Shown here piece by piece: positions 8,329 to 15,800 of a DNA stretch of 64,000 nt. This DNA is from Oleidesulfovibrio alaskensis DSM 16109 (GTDB lineage Bacteria > Desulfobacterota > Desulfovibrionia > Desulfovibrionales > Desulfovibrionaceae). Where the stretch lies: positions 62,001 to 126,000 of the forward strand of contig NZ_AXWQ01000014.1 of NCBI RefSeq assembly GCF_000482745.1, given 5' to 3'. The translations under genes and the position numbers were made by a program. Position 1 is the stretch's first letter; the number at the start of each line of letters is the position of its first letter. Below the pieces are notes generated by a model. It had not been told where the DNA came from, searched no databases, and saw nothing but the letters and a program-made list of their open reading frames with translations.

Positions 8329-9840
8329 GTGTCGCCGCCTTTGGTCCGTCCTGTTTATTCTTCCGTTATTCTTGCGGCGTGGCTTGCTGTCTGTCTGGGG
8401 GCCATTGCCGGCTGCATGGCGTCGCCGTCCGGCGGGGCCGCCGTATCCCTTTCTGCGGACATGTTTGTGCCGCAGCACGCCGCACCGGAAGGCTGCTCTG
8501 CCGGAGATGATGCAACCGGCGCGGCAGTAAGCCGTGCTGCTGATTTCGACGCGCTGGTGACGCGGGTTTTTGCTGCTGCCCTGCGGGGTGCAGATCCTTT
8601 GCCCGTGTCCTCCGTATATCTGGATGAGCCGTCCGCGCCGGTACAGGGCCGTCCGTTGTCTGCGCAAGAGCGGCGGATATACTCCGCGGTGTACGGCGCT
8701 GCGGGCTCCGCTGCGCAACTGGTCAGGCTGCTGCCGCCTGAATACCGCAGTGTCGAGCTGTCTTCGGCGCTGTACGCCCGTACGGGCGGAGTACTCCGGC
8801 GTGTTGCCGCGGGTTTCGGCGGTCCGCCGGTTGACGGCGGAGTTCTTTCTGCCGCTGCCGCTGCTGAATTGCTGGATGAAGCTGCCGCAAACACACGGCG
8901 CCTTGTGCGTCTTACCCGCCATGCCTTCGTGCCGGGCGGCAGTGCTGCAGACAGGCTGTTTGCCGGAATGGTACGCCGGTATGGTCTGCGCACGTTGCTG
9001 CATATCAGCCTGCAGCGCCGGATTGCGTCTCTGCTGGCGGCAAATGCCGCTGATATCCGTCTGGCTGACGGTGTGTTTGTCGCGGTCGGGCAGGCAGCAT
9101 CCGGCGATGCTGTTTTGCTGCACGAATTACAGCAGCGCCTTTTTGCTGTTGACGGAATGCTTGGCGCTTTGCGGCTGCGTCTTATGCGCGAACCGGAACG
9201 CTGGATGCAGGATGCGGATCCCGGAATCCCTTTGCGTCTGTGGAGAACAGGGCGCGAGGTGCGCCGCCTTGTGAACGGTTCACCTTATGCGGCAGAAGCG
9301 TTGAATCTGGCGTTCCGCGCATTGTCTTCCGCAGCGGCGGCACGGCGTGAGGCACCCGCAAGGCTGGCGGCTGAATTGCGGCAGTCCATGCAGACGGCGC
9401 CGCAGAAGGTGAAACTGCTGGCTCCGCGTTTTCGCGCCGCTCTGCGTACTGCCGGCCGTCAGGAGCAACAGGCCTTGGAAGAGCTGCGCACGCTTATGGA
9501 AAGCTGGCCGGTTTCTCGGGCACTTGCCCGCGCCCTGTCTGCGTTGCTGGAAATTTTGCAGCAGGAGCAGCAGGTTGCTGCCGTGTTGAATACAGAGCTG
9601 CCGGAGGTGGCGGCCTATACGGCGGAGCATGCGGTACAGGCCGTGCTGGCGGCAAAGGCGTGGCAGGAAGCGGGCAGCGCCGTGCCCCGCGGTCTGGCTG
9701 ATGTCGTAGCGCACGGCAACGAGCTGCTGTGGTGCATACGCGAAGAGGAACGCGACAGAAATGTGGCGGCACAGGAGCGCCACAGGCTGCTGCAGACGGT
9801 GCTGCGTGATGCTCTGGAGCATGGCAGCGGCCCTGTGTGA
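8329..9840 (+). CDS. Large lipoprotein of unknown function (503 aa)
   Basis: The N-terminus is a lipoprotein signal with its lipobox at C29 ('GAIAGC'). The rest is rich in Ala, Leu and Arg and reads as almost wholly alpha-helical, with no domain I recognise. The C-terminal 200 residues look like coiled-coil or helical-repeat sequence ('LEILQQEQQ', 'EEERDRNVAAQERHR'). The start is uncertain: GTG at 8329 has GGGAG at 8319-8323 and puts the signal peptide at the very N-terminus, whereas the first in-frame ATG (8275) lies inside the preceding terminator. Third-position GC bias supports coding. It is followed by a hairpin and then the convergent phage-like genes. Confidence 0.75.
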   Translation: MSPPLVRPVYSSVILAAWLAVCLGAIAGCMASPSGGAAVSLSADMFVPQHAAPEGCSAGDDATGAAVSRAADFDALVTRVFAAALRGADPLPVSSVYLDEPSAPVQGRPLSAQERRIYSAVYGAAGSAAQLVRLLPPEYRSVELSSALYARTGGVLRRVAAGFGGPPVDGGVLSAAAAAELLDEAAANTRRLVRLTRHAFVPGGSAADRLFAGMVRRYGLRTLLHISLQRRIASLLAANAADIRLADGVFVAVGQAASGDAVLLHELQQRLFAVDGMLGALRLRLMREPERWMQDADPGIPLRLWRTGREVRRLVNGSPYAAEALNLAFRALSSAAAARREAPARLAAELRQSMQTAPQKVKLLAPRFRAALRTAGRQEQQALEELRTLMESWPVSRALARALSALLEILQQEQQVAAVLNTELPEVAAYTAEHAVQAVLAAKAWQEAGSAVPRGLADVVAHGNELLWCIREEERDRNVAAQERHRLLQTVLRDALEHGSGPV

Positions 9841-9884
9841 TGCCGTGTGCGGCAAAAAGCGGCGGTATGTGGCGGCAGAAACTG

Positions 9885-9912
9885 GCGGAACCGCAATATG
9901 TTGCGGTTCCGC
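9885..9912. terminator. Hairpin between convergent genes
   Basis: GCGGAACCGCAA / TTGCGGTTCCGC, a perfect 12-bp stem with a 4-nt loop. There is no long T-run on either strand; it probably ends both the lipoprotein gene and the facing minus-strand set. Confidence 0.6.
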
Positions 9913-9968
9913 GTAAACTATGGTCCCGAAGCCGCCTTTTTGCATCCGTGACGGAGTGTGGGGGCGTA

Positions 9969-10334
9969 TCAGGCCCGGCCGGACGGCGGCGGGGCAAACC
10001 ACCGGCGTATGGCCTCCGGATCGGCCCTGTAGGTGCCGTCAGTGCAGCGCCGGGCAGGAAAGTTGTCGTTGCGTATCCATCGCTTGACTGTTTTCTCTCC
10101 CGCTCCCACCGCGTTGCATATGGCAGTCAGCCCCACCAGCACCAGCGGACGGGCCGGTTCGCCGTGGGGTGCATACTGCGGAATATATCCGTATGGTGGG
10201 GGCAGGAAGGTAGCTGCCCCGTACAGCTGGTTTGCAGGGGGGGCGGCTGCGCCGTGACAAAGGTGGTGCGTATTCTCTGCCGCCTGTGCTTCGTACGGGT
10301 CTGTTGCCGTGCGGATTTCCGATTCTGGCCACAT
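9969..10334 (-). CDS. Helix-turn-helix DNA-binding protein (phage-like)
   Basis: 121 aa. Residues about 65-115 form a MerR/excisionase-like winged helix: 'GLTAICNAVGAGEKTVKRWI' followed by 'FPARRCTDGTYRADPEAIRRWF'. The first 60 residues are Pro/Ala-rich and low in structure. Such proteins bind DNA in phages and integrative elements as excisionase or terminase-small-subunit-like factors; the exact role is not readable. Its ATG overlaps the stop of the M15 peptidase gene by one base, so translation is probably coupled. Confidence 0.7.
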   Translation of the reverse strand: MWPESEIRTATDPYEAQAAENTHHLCHGAAAPPANQLYGAATFLPPPYGYIPQYAPHGEPARPLVLVGLTAICNAVGAGEKTVKRWIRNDNFPARRCTDGTYRADPEAIRRWFAPPPSGRA

Positions 10335-10789
10335 TAGTGCGTGTTCCCCCTTACCACGGCAATGCCGTGGCCTTGCCGGTTATGGTTGCCGGTGTCAAAA
10401 TGAAACCAGTTCATTCCCTCAAAGGCCTCTATGCGTCTGATGGCGCGGAACTCCTCGTCGTCCGGCCGCAAAAGCAGATCGTGGCGGACCTCCTGAGGCG
10501 TGGCGTCGCGGAACAGGCAGTCGAAGGCCCGCCCGTATTTGTGCTGCGACAGTGCCGCACCGGTGGCGCAGTCCCACGGGCGCCAGCCCGAAAGTGTGCG
10601 GTTGCCTCCGGCATGCCATGTATTGACCGTTACAGGCCCGTAGCGGCGGCGCAGCAGGTCCAGCGTGCGCAGCGCGTCCATATCAAAAAGCATGAGCAGG
10701 TTGCGGCGCACAGCGGCGCGGGGGTGGGCAGCCATCTGCGGAGGTACCAGTTCTTCAATACGGAAGTGGCGGGGGGTGTAGCAACGCAT
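10334..10789 (-). CDS. Peptidase M15-family protein (phage-endolysin-like)
   Basis: 151 aa. The zinc-site pattern of M15 D-Ala-D-Ala peptidases is present: 'SQHKYGRAFD' supplies H83 and D90, and 'WFHFD' (128-132) supplies H130 and D132. This predicts cleavage of peptidoglycan peptides. No signal peptide is visible, as in phage lysins or tail-associated hydrolases. Start at 10789 with AGGAG immediately upstream. It lies 8 bp after the SSB-like gene and 1 bp into the HTH gene, forming a tight minus-strand unit. Confidence 0.8.
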   Translation of the reverse strand: MRCYTPRHFRIEELVPPQMAAHPRAAVRRNLLMLFDMDALRTLDLLRRRYGPVTVNTWHAGGNRTLSGWRPWDCATGAALSQHKYGRAFDCLFRDATPQEVRHDLLLRPDDEEFRAIRRIEAFEGMNWFHFDTGNHNRQGHGIAVVRGNTH

Positions 10790-10797
10790 GGCGGCTC

Positions 10798-11172
10798 CTA
10801 ATGCAGCGAGGCAGCTGCAGGGTGCAGGCAGAAGGGTTGCCGGAAAAGAGCCTGTTGCCCGCACGGAGCCTCATCTTTGTTTTCTGTGGAAACCAGCTGC
10901 ACGGCAAAAGCCCTGATCAGTGACCCCGCCTGCTGCCCGCAGAGAGAGAACAGCTCACCTTCAATGTGGACGACACTGCCCGGAGTGAGCATGCTCATGC
11001 ACCAGTCGCCCAGTTTGCCGGGCGCAAACACGGTGTGCGCGGCGTGCAGTCCGTCCTGCGCTGTGCTTATTTTCAGAGCGGTCACAGCCCCGCATCCCAA
11101 TTCCCGTTCCTGACGTCTTCTGGGCCACACGATTACGGTGCCCAGCAAAAAAACTCTGTTCACAATAGCCAT
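10798..11172 (-). CDS. SSB-like single-stranded DNA-binding protein
   Basis: 124 aa resembling SSB along its OB fold: 'VNRVFLLGTV' at the start, 'VFAPGKLGDWCMSMLTPGSVVHIEGEL' mid-protein (as in the 'GKLAE...L.KGS.VYVEG.L' core) and a final strand ending 'VQLV'. It lacks the acidic C-terminal tip used by housekeeping SSB to recruit partners; the tail is instead cysteine- and proline-bearing. This suggests a mobile-element version. Start at 11172 after GGGGAAG; an ATG 18 bp upstream is possible. First gene of the SSB - M15 - HTH unit. Confidence 0.72.
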   Translation of the reverse strand: MAIVNRVFLLGTVIVWPRRRQERELGCGAVTALKISTAQDGLHAAHTVFAPGKLGDWCMSMLTPGSVVHIEGELFSLCGQQAGSLIRAFAVQLVSTENKDEAPCGQQALFRQPFCLHPAAASLH

Positions 11173-11512
11173 TTTCTTCCCCGGTTGCATGATGTTGTCG
11201 GATGATACTGACGGTGCAGCGTGCGGAATAATTGTGCGGGGCGGCAACCTGCATGCTGCAGGGTGGTGTTTGCCGGCCGGTTCGGCGGGGCGCGCGGCCC
11301 TGCCTGTATCCGTACGGGGCAGCGTCAGTCCGGCCGGCGGCCGGTCTGGTCATGGTGCCGCTTAGCTCCGGCATCATGCCGCGGTAGAGCTTTGCGGAGC
11401 GGGCTTACTGCGGATTTCACCTTTCCTTTTCGTGTGCGTCTGCGCCCGCGTGCGGACCGCTCTTTCCGCAGGTGCGCGGCAGACGCGGTGCGGGCAGCCC
11501 TGCGGCAGCCCG
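11173..11512. other. Gap in the minus-strand phage-like set
   Basis: 340 bp between the SSB-like gene and the zinc-finger genes. Frames exist on both strands but have arginine-rich, low-complexity products and no ribosome-binding site. I see no gene, hairpin terminator or clear promoter. Confidence 0.5.
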
Positions 11513-11962
11513 CTAAAATCCCAGCCCCATGTCGGGCATGCGGTACAGGTCCTTGCCGTAGCGGTCGGGCTGCACGTCGCCCGAAGCCCACGGATCTTCA
11601 AACAGCCCGTATCCTCTCGTGGCGGCCTGCTGCAGGTCATTGTCGCGTCTGCAGCGGGCAGAGCAGAACCGTTCCTTGTTGCTGGCAGGAGAAAATGCCC
11701 GGCCGCATTGTGCACATGTGCGCTTTTCTCCCTTACGAGCCCGAGCAGCCTGTGCGTGAGCGCCGCACGAGCGCGAGCAGTACATCTGACCGGCGTGGGT
11801 GGGGCGGACAGACTTGCCGCACCATGCGCAGGCGATTTCTCTGGGCACTGTACGCGCGGCGTCGGAACAGCGGCGCGAGCAGTACTTGCCTCTTCCTGCA
11901 CGTATTCTGGCCTGCGGCACGGAAAATTCCTTGCCGCAGTGCCGGCAGGTTACAACCGGCAT
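11513..11962 (-). CDS. Protein with three Cys4 zinc-finger units
   Basis: 149 aa built from three repeats of a C-X2-C...C-X3-C motif: 'CRHCGKEF...YCSRRC', 'CAWCGKSV...YCSRSC' and 'CAQCGRAF...FCSARC'. Each pairs a knuckle with a 'YCS.RC' or 'FCSARC' half typical of zinc-ribbon proteins of phages. The tail is unstructured. The protein probably binds zinc and nucleic acid; no enzymatic domain is visible. It overlaps the upstream gene by 13 bp, so the two are co-translated. Confidence 0.75.
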   Translation of the reverse strand: MPVVTCRHCGKEFSVPQARIRAGRGKYCSRRCSDAARTVPREIACAWCGKSVRPTHAGQMYCSRSCGAHAQAARARKGEKRTCAQCGRAFSPASNKERFCSARCRRDNDLQQAATRGYGLFEDPWASGDVQPDRYGKDLYRMPDMGLGF

Positions 11963-12261
11963 GGGCTGCCTCCTTCAAAAAAACGGTTGCAGTCGTCAAA
12001 TGCCTTGCGGCATGCGGTTTCCGTTGCGGGCGTGCGCGCGCATTCATGCTCGAACACGGCATAATACAGGCGCAGCAACCGGCTGTGTTCTCCCTGCTCT
12101 ATCTGTACCATGGGTTCGGTGTTGCACCGGGACCGTGTATCCATGCATCCGGCGCACAGCATCATGCCTTCACGCAGTTTGCGCACAGAAACATGAAACG
12201 GTCTGCCGCATTGCGCGCAGCGTACGCAGGTCATGGTCTGGTAAGGATTGGTAGTCATCAT
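11950..12261 (-). CDS. Small zinc-binding protein (103 aa)
   Basis: The N-terminus has 'CVRCAQCGRPF' followed by 'MMLCAGC', giving a four-cysteine zinc site like those in the next gene. The C-terminal half is helical and acidic/basic mixed ('SRLLRLYYAVFEHECAR'). No known enzyme motif. Start at the ATGATG 12261/12258 with AGAGGGA upstream. First gene leftward from the switch region at 12.3-12.47 kb, and so likely under control of the facing repressor (inference). Confidence 0.72.
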   Translation of the reverse strand: MMTTNPYQTMTCVRCAQCGRPFHVSVRKLREGMMLCAGCMDTRSRCNTEPMVQIEQGEHSRLLRLYYAVFEHECARTPATETACRKAFDDCNRFFEGGSPCRL

Positions 12262-12375
12262 TGTCCCTCTGAAGTCTTGTGGCGGGGGCCCCTGTGTTTC
12301 TGTCTTTCCGCAGGACCCTGCCGTTTTGTGCCGGCGCATGGTGTTATGTGCGGGCACGCCGTCATGTGTGAACAG

Positions 12376-12404
12376 ATATTTCATAAAGTGCACAGAATCG
12401 TCAA
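12376..12404 (-). promoter_or_regulatory. Candidate leftward promoter of the zinc-finger genes
   Basis: On the minus strand TTGACG (12399-12404), a 17-bp spacer and AAATAT (12376-12381). The spacer contains an AAAGTGC half-site (12385-12391). Confidence 0.45.
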
Positions 12405-12455
12405 GTGAGTTTCGCACATTGACGTCAAGGCACTTTACATTTCCACAAAATGTGG
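12385..12455. promoter_or_regulatory. Candidate repressor operators in the switch region
   Basis: AAAGTGC (12385-12391) and its inverse GCACTTT (12430-12436) overlap the leftward spacer and the rightward -35. A further GCAC lies at 12414-12417. A perfect CCACA-AAA-TGTGG palindrome (12443-12455) fills the spacer of the rightward promoter. Confidence 0.5.
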
Positions 12456-12461
12456 TATAAA
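12434..12461 (+). promoter_or_regulatory. Promoter of the S24 repressor gene, leaderless arrangement
   Basis: TTTACA (12434-12439), a 16-bp spacer and TATAAA (12456-12461). The ATG at 12469 lies seven bases past the -10, so transcription should begin at or within one or two bases of the start codon, with no ribosome-binding site. Confidence 0.7.
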
Positions 12462-12468
12462 CACACCC

Positions 12469-13281
12469 ATGAAAGCCACGGATTTTTCTGAATCGGAACT
12501 GCGTATGCAGGAGTATGTGGAGCACGCCATAAGCAGGCTGGGCGGTGTGCGTGAAGTCGCCGTTGCCGCCGGTGTGAGCCGCCGGACCGTATATGCATGG
12601 AAAAACGGTGAGCGGTTTCCCAGCCGGAGCAATCTGAACCGCCTTTCCGGTGTGCTCATGCGCTGTGCTCCGTCCGAATCTCCCGTGCCGGAATTTCCTG
12701 CCGCCGATGGCCGTGAATCTGCTGCCGGTCTGGGTGTGCACGAAAACGACGGCACGGAGTATGGCCGCAGGGCCGCCTTTGGCGCCACGGGCGCGGCTGC
12801 GCATGCGGTGCATCCGTTGCACGATTTTTCCGATATGCCTGACCTGCGCGGAGTGCTGGACGAGTTTGTCTTTGTGTCCAAGGCAGATGCGCGGCCCAGT
12901 GCCGGGGGCGGGTCTTTGCAGACAGGGGCCGAGAACGTCGAGCGCCATGCCTTCCGGCTTGACTGGCTGCTCAGCAAAACGCACGACACATCATCGCTGC
13001 GGCTTATGGAAGTCATGGGAAGGTCCATGGAACCGACGCTGCACAACGGCGATGATGTACTTGTCAATGAAGGCGACACATATCTTGTGGAAGATAAAGT
13101 GTATGTTGTCCGTGTGCAGGACGAAATTTATATCAAACGGTTTGCCCGTACTCCGGGCAGGCTGCTTTTCCGCGGTGATAACCGCGACCTTGCCTATCAG
13201 GACATCGAAATTGACCCGCAGGACGTTTCCTGTGACTGGACGGTCATCGGCCGCGTGATATGGGCAGGCAAGGAGTTGTAG
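12469..13281 (+). CDS. Phage-type repressor: HTH plus S24 peptidase domain
   Basis: 270 aa. Residues about 26-55 form a helix-turn-helix ('VREVAVAAGVSRRTVYAWKNGERFP' region); 60-160 is a variable linker; 165-270 is a LexA/CI-like S24 domain. The catalytic serine is in 'GRSMEPTL' (S186) and the lysine in 'YIKRF' (K223), so the self-cleaving dyad is intact; an obvious Ala-Gly cleavage site is not evident. It should repress the facing zinc-finger genes and itself. No Shine-Dalgarno is present, and the promoter ends immediately before the ATG. Confidence 0.92.
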   Translation: MKATDFSESELRMQEYVEHAISRLGGVREVAVAAGVSRRTVYAWKNGERFPSRSNLNRLSGVLMRCAPSESPVPEFPAADGRESAAGLGVHENDGTEYGRRAAFGATGAAAHAVHPLHDFSDMPDLRGVLDEFVFVSKADARPSAGGGSLQTGAENVERHAFRLDWLLSKTHDTSSLRLMEVMGRSMEPTLHNGDDVLVNEGDTYLVEDKVYVVRVQDEIYIKRFARTPGRLLFRGDNRDLAYQDIEIDPQDVSCDWTVIGRVIWAGKEL

Positions 13282-13392
13282 TGCGCAGGCACGCATAGGT
13301 TTTTTTGCGGTCTTTTTCTGCCGTCACCGCGTTCCGCTCCTTCCCGCACAAAGGAAGTGTCCCGCGGGCTGGTTTGCCGGTATCTCTGGAAG

Positions 13393-13422
13393 GCATTGCA
13401 CTTTTTGTGCGATGCTTTTTTT
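13393..13422 (+). terminator. Rho-independent terminator downstream of the repressor
   Basis: GCATTGCAC pairs with GTGCGATGC (one G-U), followed by seven T. It lies about 110 bp past the repressor stop and before the next gene's ribosome-binding site. Confidence 0.75.
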
Positions 13423-13476
13423 GTTTGGATAACTGTGCACATCGGGTGTGCACACCGGCTGCGAACAGGAGGATTT

Positions 13477-13743
13477 ATGGGGCATGTGCAGGCAGACTGC
13501 GACGGAATGAAAGAAGGGGGATTGCCAGCGGCGGATGCGCTGTATGGAGCGTACAGGCGGGGCCGTGGCGGGGAATGGCTTGTGCTGGGAGGCTGGCCGG
13601 ACGGCTCGCGTGAAGAATGGACCGAACAGGCGCGGGCGCAGGCGCTGCGGACGGCAGAGGATATGGCTGCGGAAACAGGGCGCCCCGTGCTGGTTTACAG
13701 GCTTTATCATACGGAATACCCCGTGTCATACCCGCAGGGGTGA
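13477..13743 (+). CDS. Hypothetical protein (88 aa)
   Basis: A short soluble protein with a perfect AGGAGG at 13468-13473, which fixes the start. Composition is mixed helical ('EEWTEQARAQALRTAEDMAAETG') ending in a beta-like 'RPVLVYRLYHTEYPVSYPQG'. The shape resembles small DUF2188-like proteins, but I cannot assign a family. Just outside the phage-like module, with no evident partner. Confidence 0.65.
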   Translation: MGHVQADCDGMKEGGLPAADALYGAYRRGRGGEWLVLGGWPDGSREEWTEQARAQALRTAEDMAAETGRPVLVYRLYHTEYPVSYPQG

Positions 13744-14194
13744 TGATACGGGGGCTGTAGGCAGCAGGCGGAAGCCCCGTGTGACATTGCCGTCCGCGGG
13801 TTTCGTTGCGGCGCAGAACAGAAGCGCGCATGCGGTACTATATTTTGCTGCGGAGCTGCGCATTTTCAGCGGACTGGTGGCGGGGATTGAAAGACTGGTC
13901 TGCGCAGTGTTCCGGAACCTGCATGTTTTGCGGTGCCGTTGTGATGGCTTTTGTTTACACCGGCTGTCTGCGTGTGCTTCTGCTGGTTATGACAGAACAG
14001 AACACCTCCGGCTGTACTCCGCCGTTGTCAGTGTCTGTCCGGCTGCAGGGGCGGCGGAAGGGGCGTTATGCAGGTGTTGACCGGCGGCGGGCCGGGGCGC
14101 AGAAACAGCCGGGGCTTTCCGGCGCGGGCTGCAGACTGTCTGTTGTACAGAATGAGCCGTCGCGGGCCGGAAATTGCTGACAGGCGGATGCCGG
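13744..14194. other. Region without a convincing gene
   Basis: A plus-strand frame 13806-14180 has one hydrophobic stretch ('AVVMAFVYTGCLRVLLLV') but no ribosome-binding site, and its C-terminal half is Arg/Gly-rich. I do not call it. Confidence 0.4.
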
Positions 14195-14389
14195 TCAGCG
14201 GGTGTATCCGGCAGTGCTGACTGCGGGGGCTGTGTTACCGGTGACGACCGTGCGCACATGGCCGGACGTGGAACCGGTTGTGGCGGCGGGAAGATGCAGG
14301 GGGCGTGCCGCCATGAACGCGGCGATGGCCAGAAACAGGGCGGCAGCTGCCACAGGCAGGCGGCGCAGGCAGAATTGTATGGTTTTCAT
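14195..14389 (-). CDS. Possible small membrane peptide (64 aa)
   Basis: The frame 'MKTIQFCLRRLPVAAAALFL...' gives a basic N-terminus and one transmembrane or signal segment, followed by a Thr/Ser/Ala-rich tail, a plausible small exported or anchored protein. It has no clear Shine-Dalgarno and no recognised family, so it may be a chance frame. It precedes the start-to-stop gap before the 14582-15439 gene on the same strand but reads away from it. Confidence 0.3.
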   Translation of the reverse strand: MKTIQFCLRRLPVAAAALFLAIAAFMAARPLHLPAATTGSTSGHVRTVVTGNTAPAVSTAGYTR

Positions 14390-14581
14390 GAAGCAACGTC
14401 TGAAGCCCGGCAGCACATCTGCGTGCGGGTGCCGGTTTTTGTTATACGCCCGCGCGGAATGCGGCGGGTCTGATAGTCAGGGAAGAGTGGGTGTCTGCCA
14501 CATTATGCAGCGTGAGGCAAGCTCTCTTTCAGGCGGCAGGCCGCGGCGGTGTGCGCGGCGGAGTACGGCAGACCGCGGGGT

Positions 14582-15439
14582 TCAGGGAATATGCTGCGCG
14601 GCGGCTGCGGAGCGCATGCGCTTGCAGTAGTCGGTTTTCCGTATGCGCTCCAGTTCGCCTTCCTGTTCAAGCTGTTGTGCGGCGGTGCGCATGCGCCGGC
14701 GCAAATGTTCGGGCACAGCGTCCGATGCGGCCAGATACCAGTCCGCATTACTGACAAAAGGCAGCGGAATGCGTTTGGTATGTTTCGGAATACCGCAGCG
14801 GCCTCCGATATCAAGATAGCCGTGTATTCTGCCTCCGCGCAGTTTCTTTCTGTTCAGGCCGAATCCTGCGACAGGCTCGAAATGTCCTGCGAACAGCAGA
14901 TCTCCGGCAAGGGCCTCATTCAGTTCCGGCCCGTAGAACACTCCTTCCTGATAGCCCCAGATGCGGTTTCCGGCGGTCAGGTCGGCCAGACTGGCAGGTG
15001 AAAACGGCGGAGCGTCTTTGTCCATCATGAGCACGGTTCCCAGAGAAACCGTCCTGAACAGCAGGTGGTAATGCGCATGGCTGTTCCGGGTGTCGGGAAG
15101 CGAAGGGATAAGGCCGACCAAACCGCGTTCCGCGTGGTACAGATTGCGCCGCCAGTTAGTCTGGATGACAGGCACAAGCGTAATGTCCGCGCGTCCGGCA
15201 ACGGCTCTGGCTATGTCCATCTCGATACCTGTCCAGTTGCCGTCTGTATCTTCATACACATACGGCGGATATTCTCCTACTAGTATGGAAATAAAAGCCC
15301 GTCCGTCCGTCTCGCGATAGGCTTGCAGGCCTTTTCCGGCCGTGACGGTGCGTGTTGCCGGTGTTTCCTGAGCATGCAGGCCGGCGGCAGGGAATACAAA
15401 CAGAACAGCTATGAGTGCGTGCAGTATTTTGGTTATCAA
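14582..15439 (-). CDS. Periplasmic solute-binding protein, family 3 type
   Basis: 285 aa beginning with a signal peptide ('LHALIAVLFVFPAAGLHA') that is probably cleaved after HA. The mature part matches the bacterial extracellular solute-binding family 3 fold: 'GEYPPYVYEDTDGNWTGIEMDIARAVA' (about 55-81), a hinge 'LADLTAGNRIWGYQEG' and a final helix ending 'LERIRKTDYCKR'. No permease or ATPase gene is next to it, so it may act as an orphan receptor or with distant partners. The first codon is TTG (15439) with no clear ribosome-binding site, so the start is tentative. Confidence 0.75.
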   Translation of the reverse strand: MITKILHALIAVLFVFPAAGLHAQETPATRTVTAGKGLQAYRETDGRAFISILVGEYPPYVYEDTDGNWTGIEMDIARAVAGRADITLVPVIQTNWRRNLYHAERGLVGLIPSLPDTRNSHAHYHLLFRTVSLGTVLMMDKDAPPFSPASLADLTAGNRIWGYQEGVFYGPELNEALAGDLLFAGHFEPVAGFGLNRKKLRGGRIHGYLDIGGRCGIPKHTKRIPLPFVSNADWYLAASDAVPEHLRRRMRTAAQQLEQEGELERIRKTDYCKRMRSAAAAQHIP

Positions 15440-15800
15440 TGGATTATGGATAAAAATGGTATGTCCGGTAATACCGGTGTTGTGAGTGCGGATGGCATTG
15501 CACGATAATACTGTGTCTCCGGCAGATACTGCCGTACATTATTTCATACAGTTTGTTAAGCCCCGCGGCCCCATTGCTCCGCTGATGGTATAAGGCACAT
15601 GGAATAACCATTGGTTCCGGATGGAAAGAACTGCGCGGCAGGGAATATAGTGTGCGGAACTGCAGAATGCGTTGTACGCGGGTGCAGGAAGACAGGCGCA
15701 TTGCGGATGTGCTGAACCTGCTTGTATTTGTCTCTGCGATGCGTAATAGTGGAAGAAGTATATTTTTACGTCTCCACTGCTAACCTCGGGGAGCCTTCGG
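15440..15800. other. Divergent intergenic region
   Basis: 361 bp between the solute-binding protein and the alcohol dehydrogenase. It holds a CCGGTA-A-TACCGG palindrome (15465-15477), a weak plus-strand TTGTAT-N16-TAATAG (15722-15749) and GTGGA...TCCAC arms near 15749-15777. No gene seen. Confidence 0.5.
15465..15477. promoter_or_regulatory. 13-bp perfect palindrome, candidate operator
   Basis: CCGGTAATACCGG lies 26 bp upstream of the TTG start of the solute-binding protein. Confidence 0.4.

Noticed and set aside
9969..13281. Complete prophage
   Set aside because: No integrase, terminase, portal, capsid or tail gene is present; only regulatory, SSB-like, peptidase and zinc-finger genes.
13806..14180. 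124-codon frame with one hydrophobic segment
   Set aside because: No Shine-Dalgarno and an Arg/Gly-rich second half; too weak to call.
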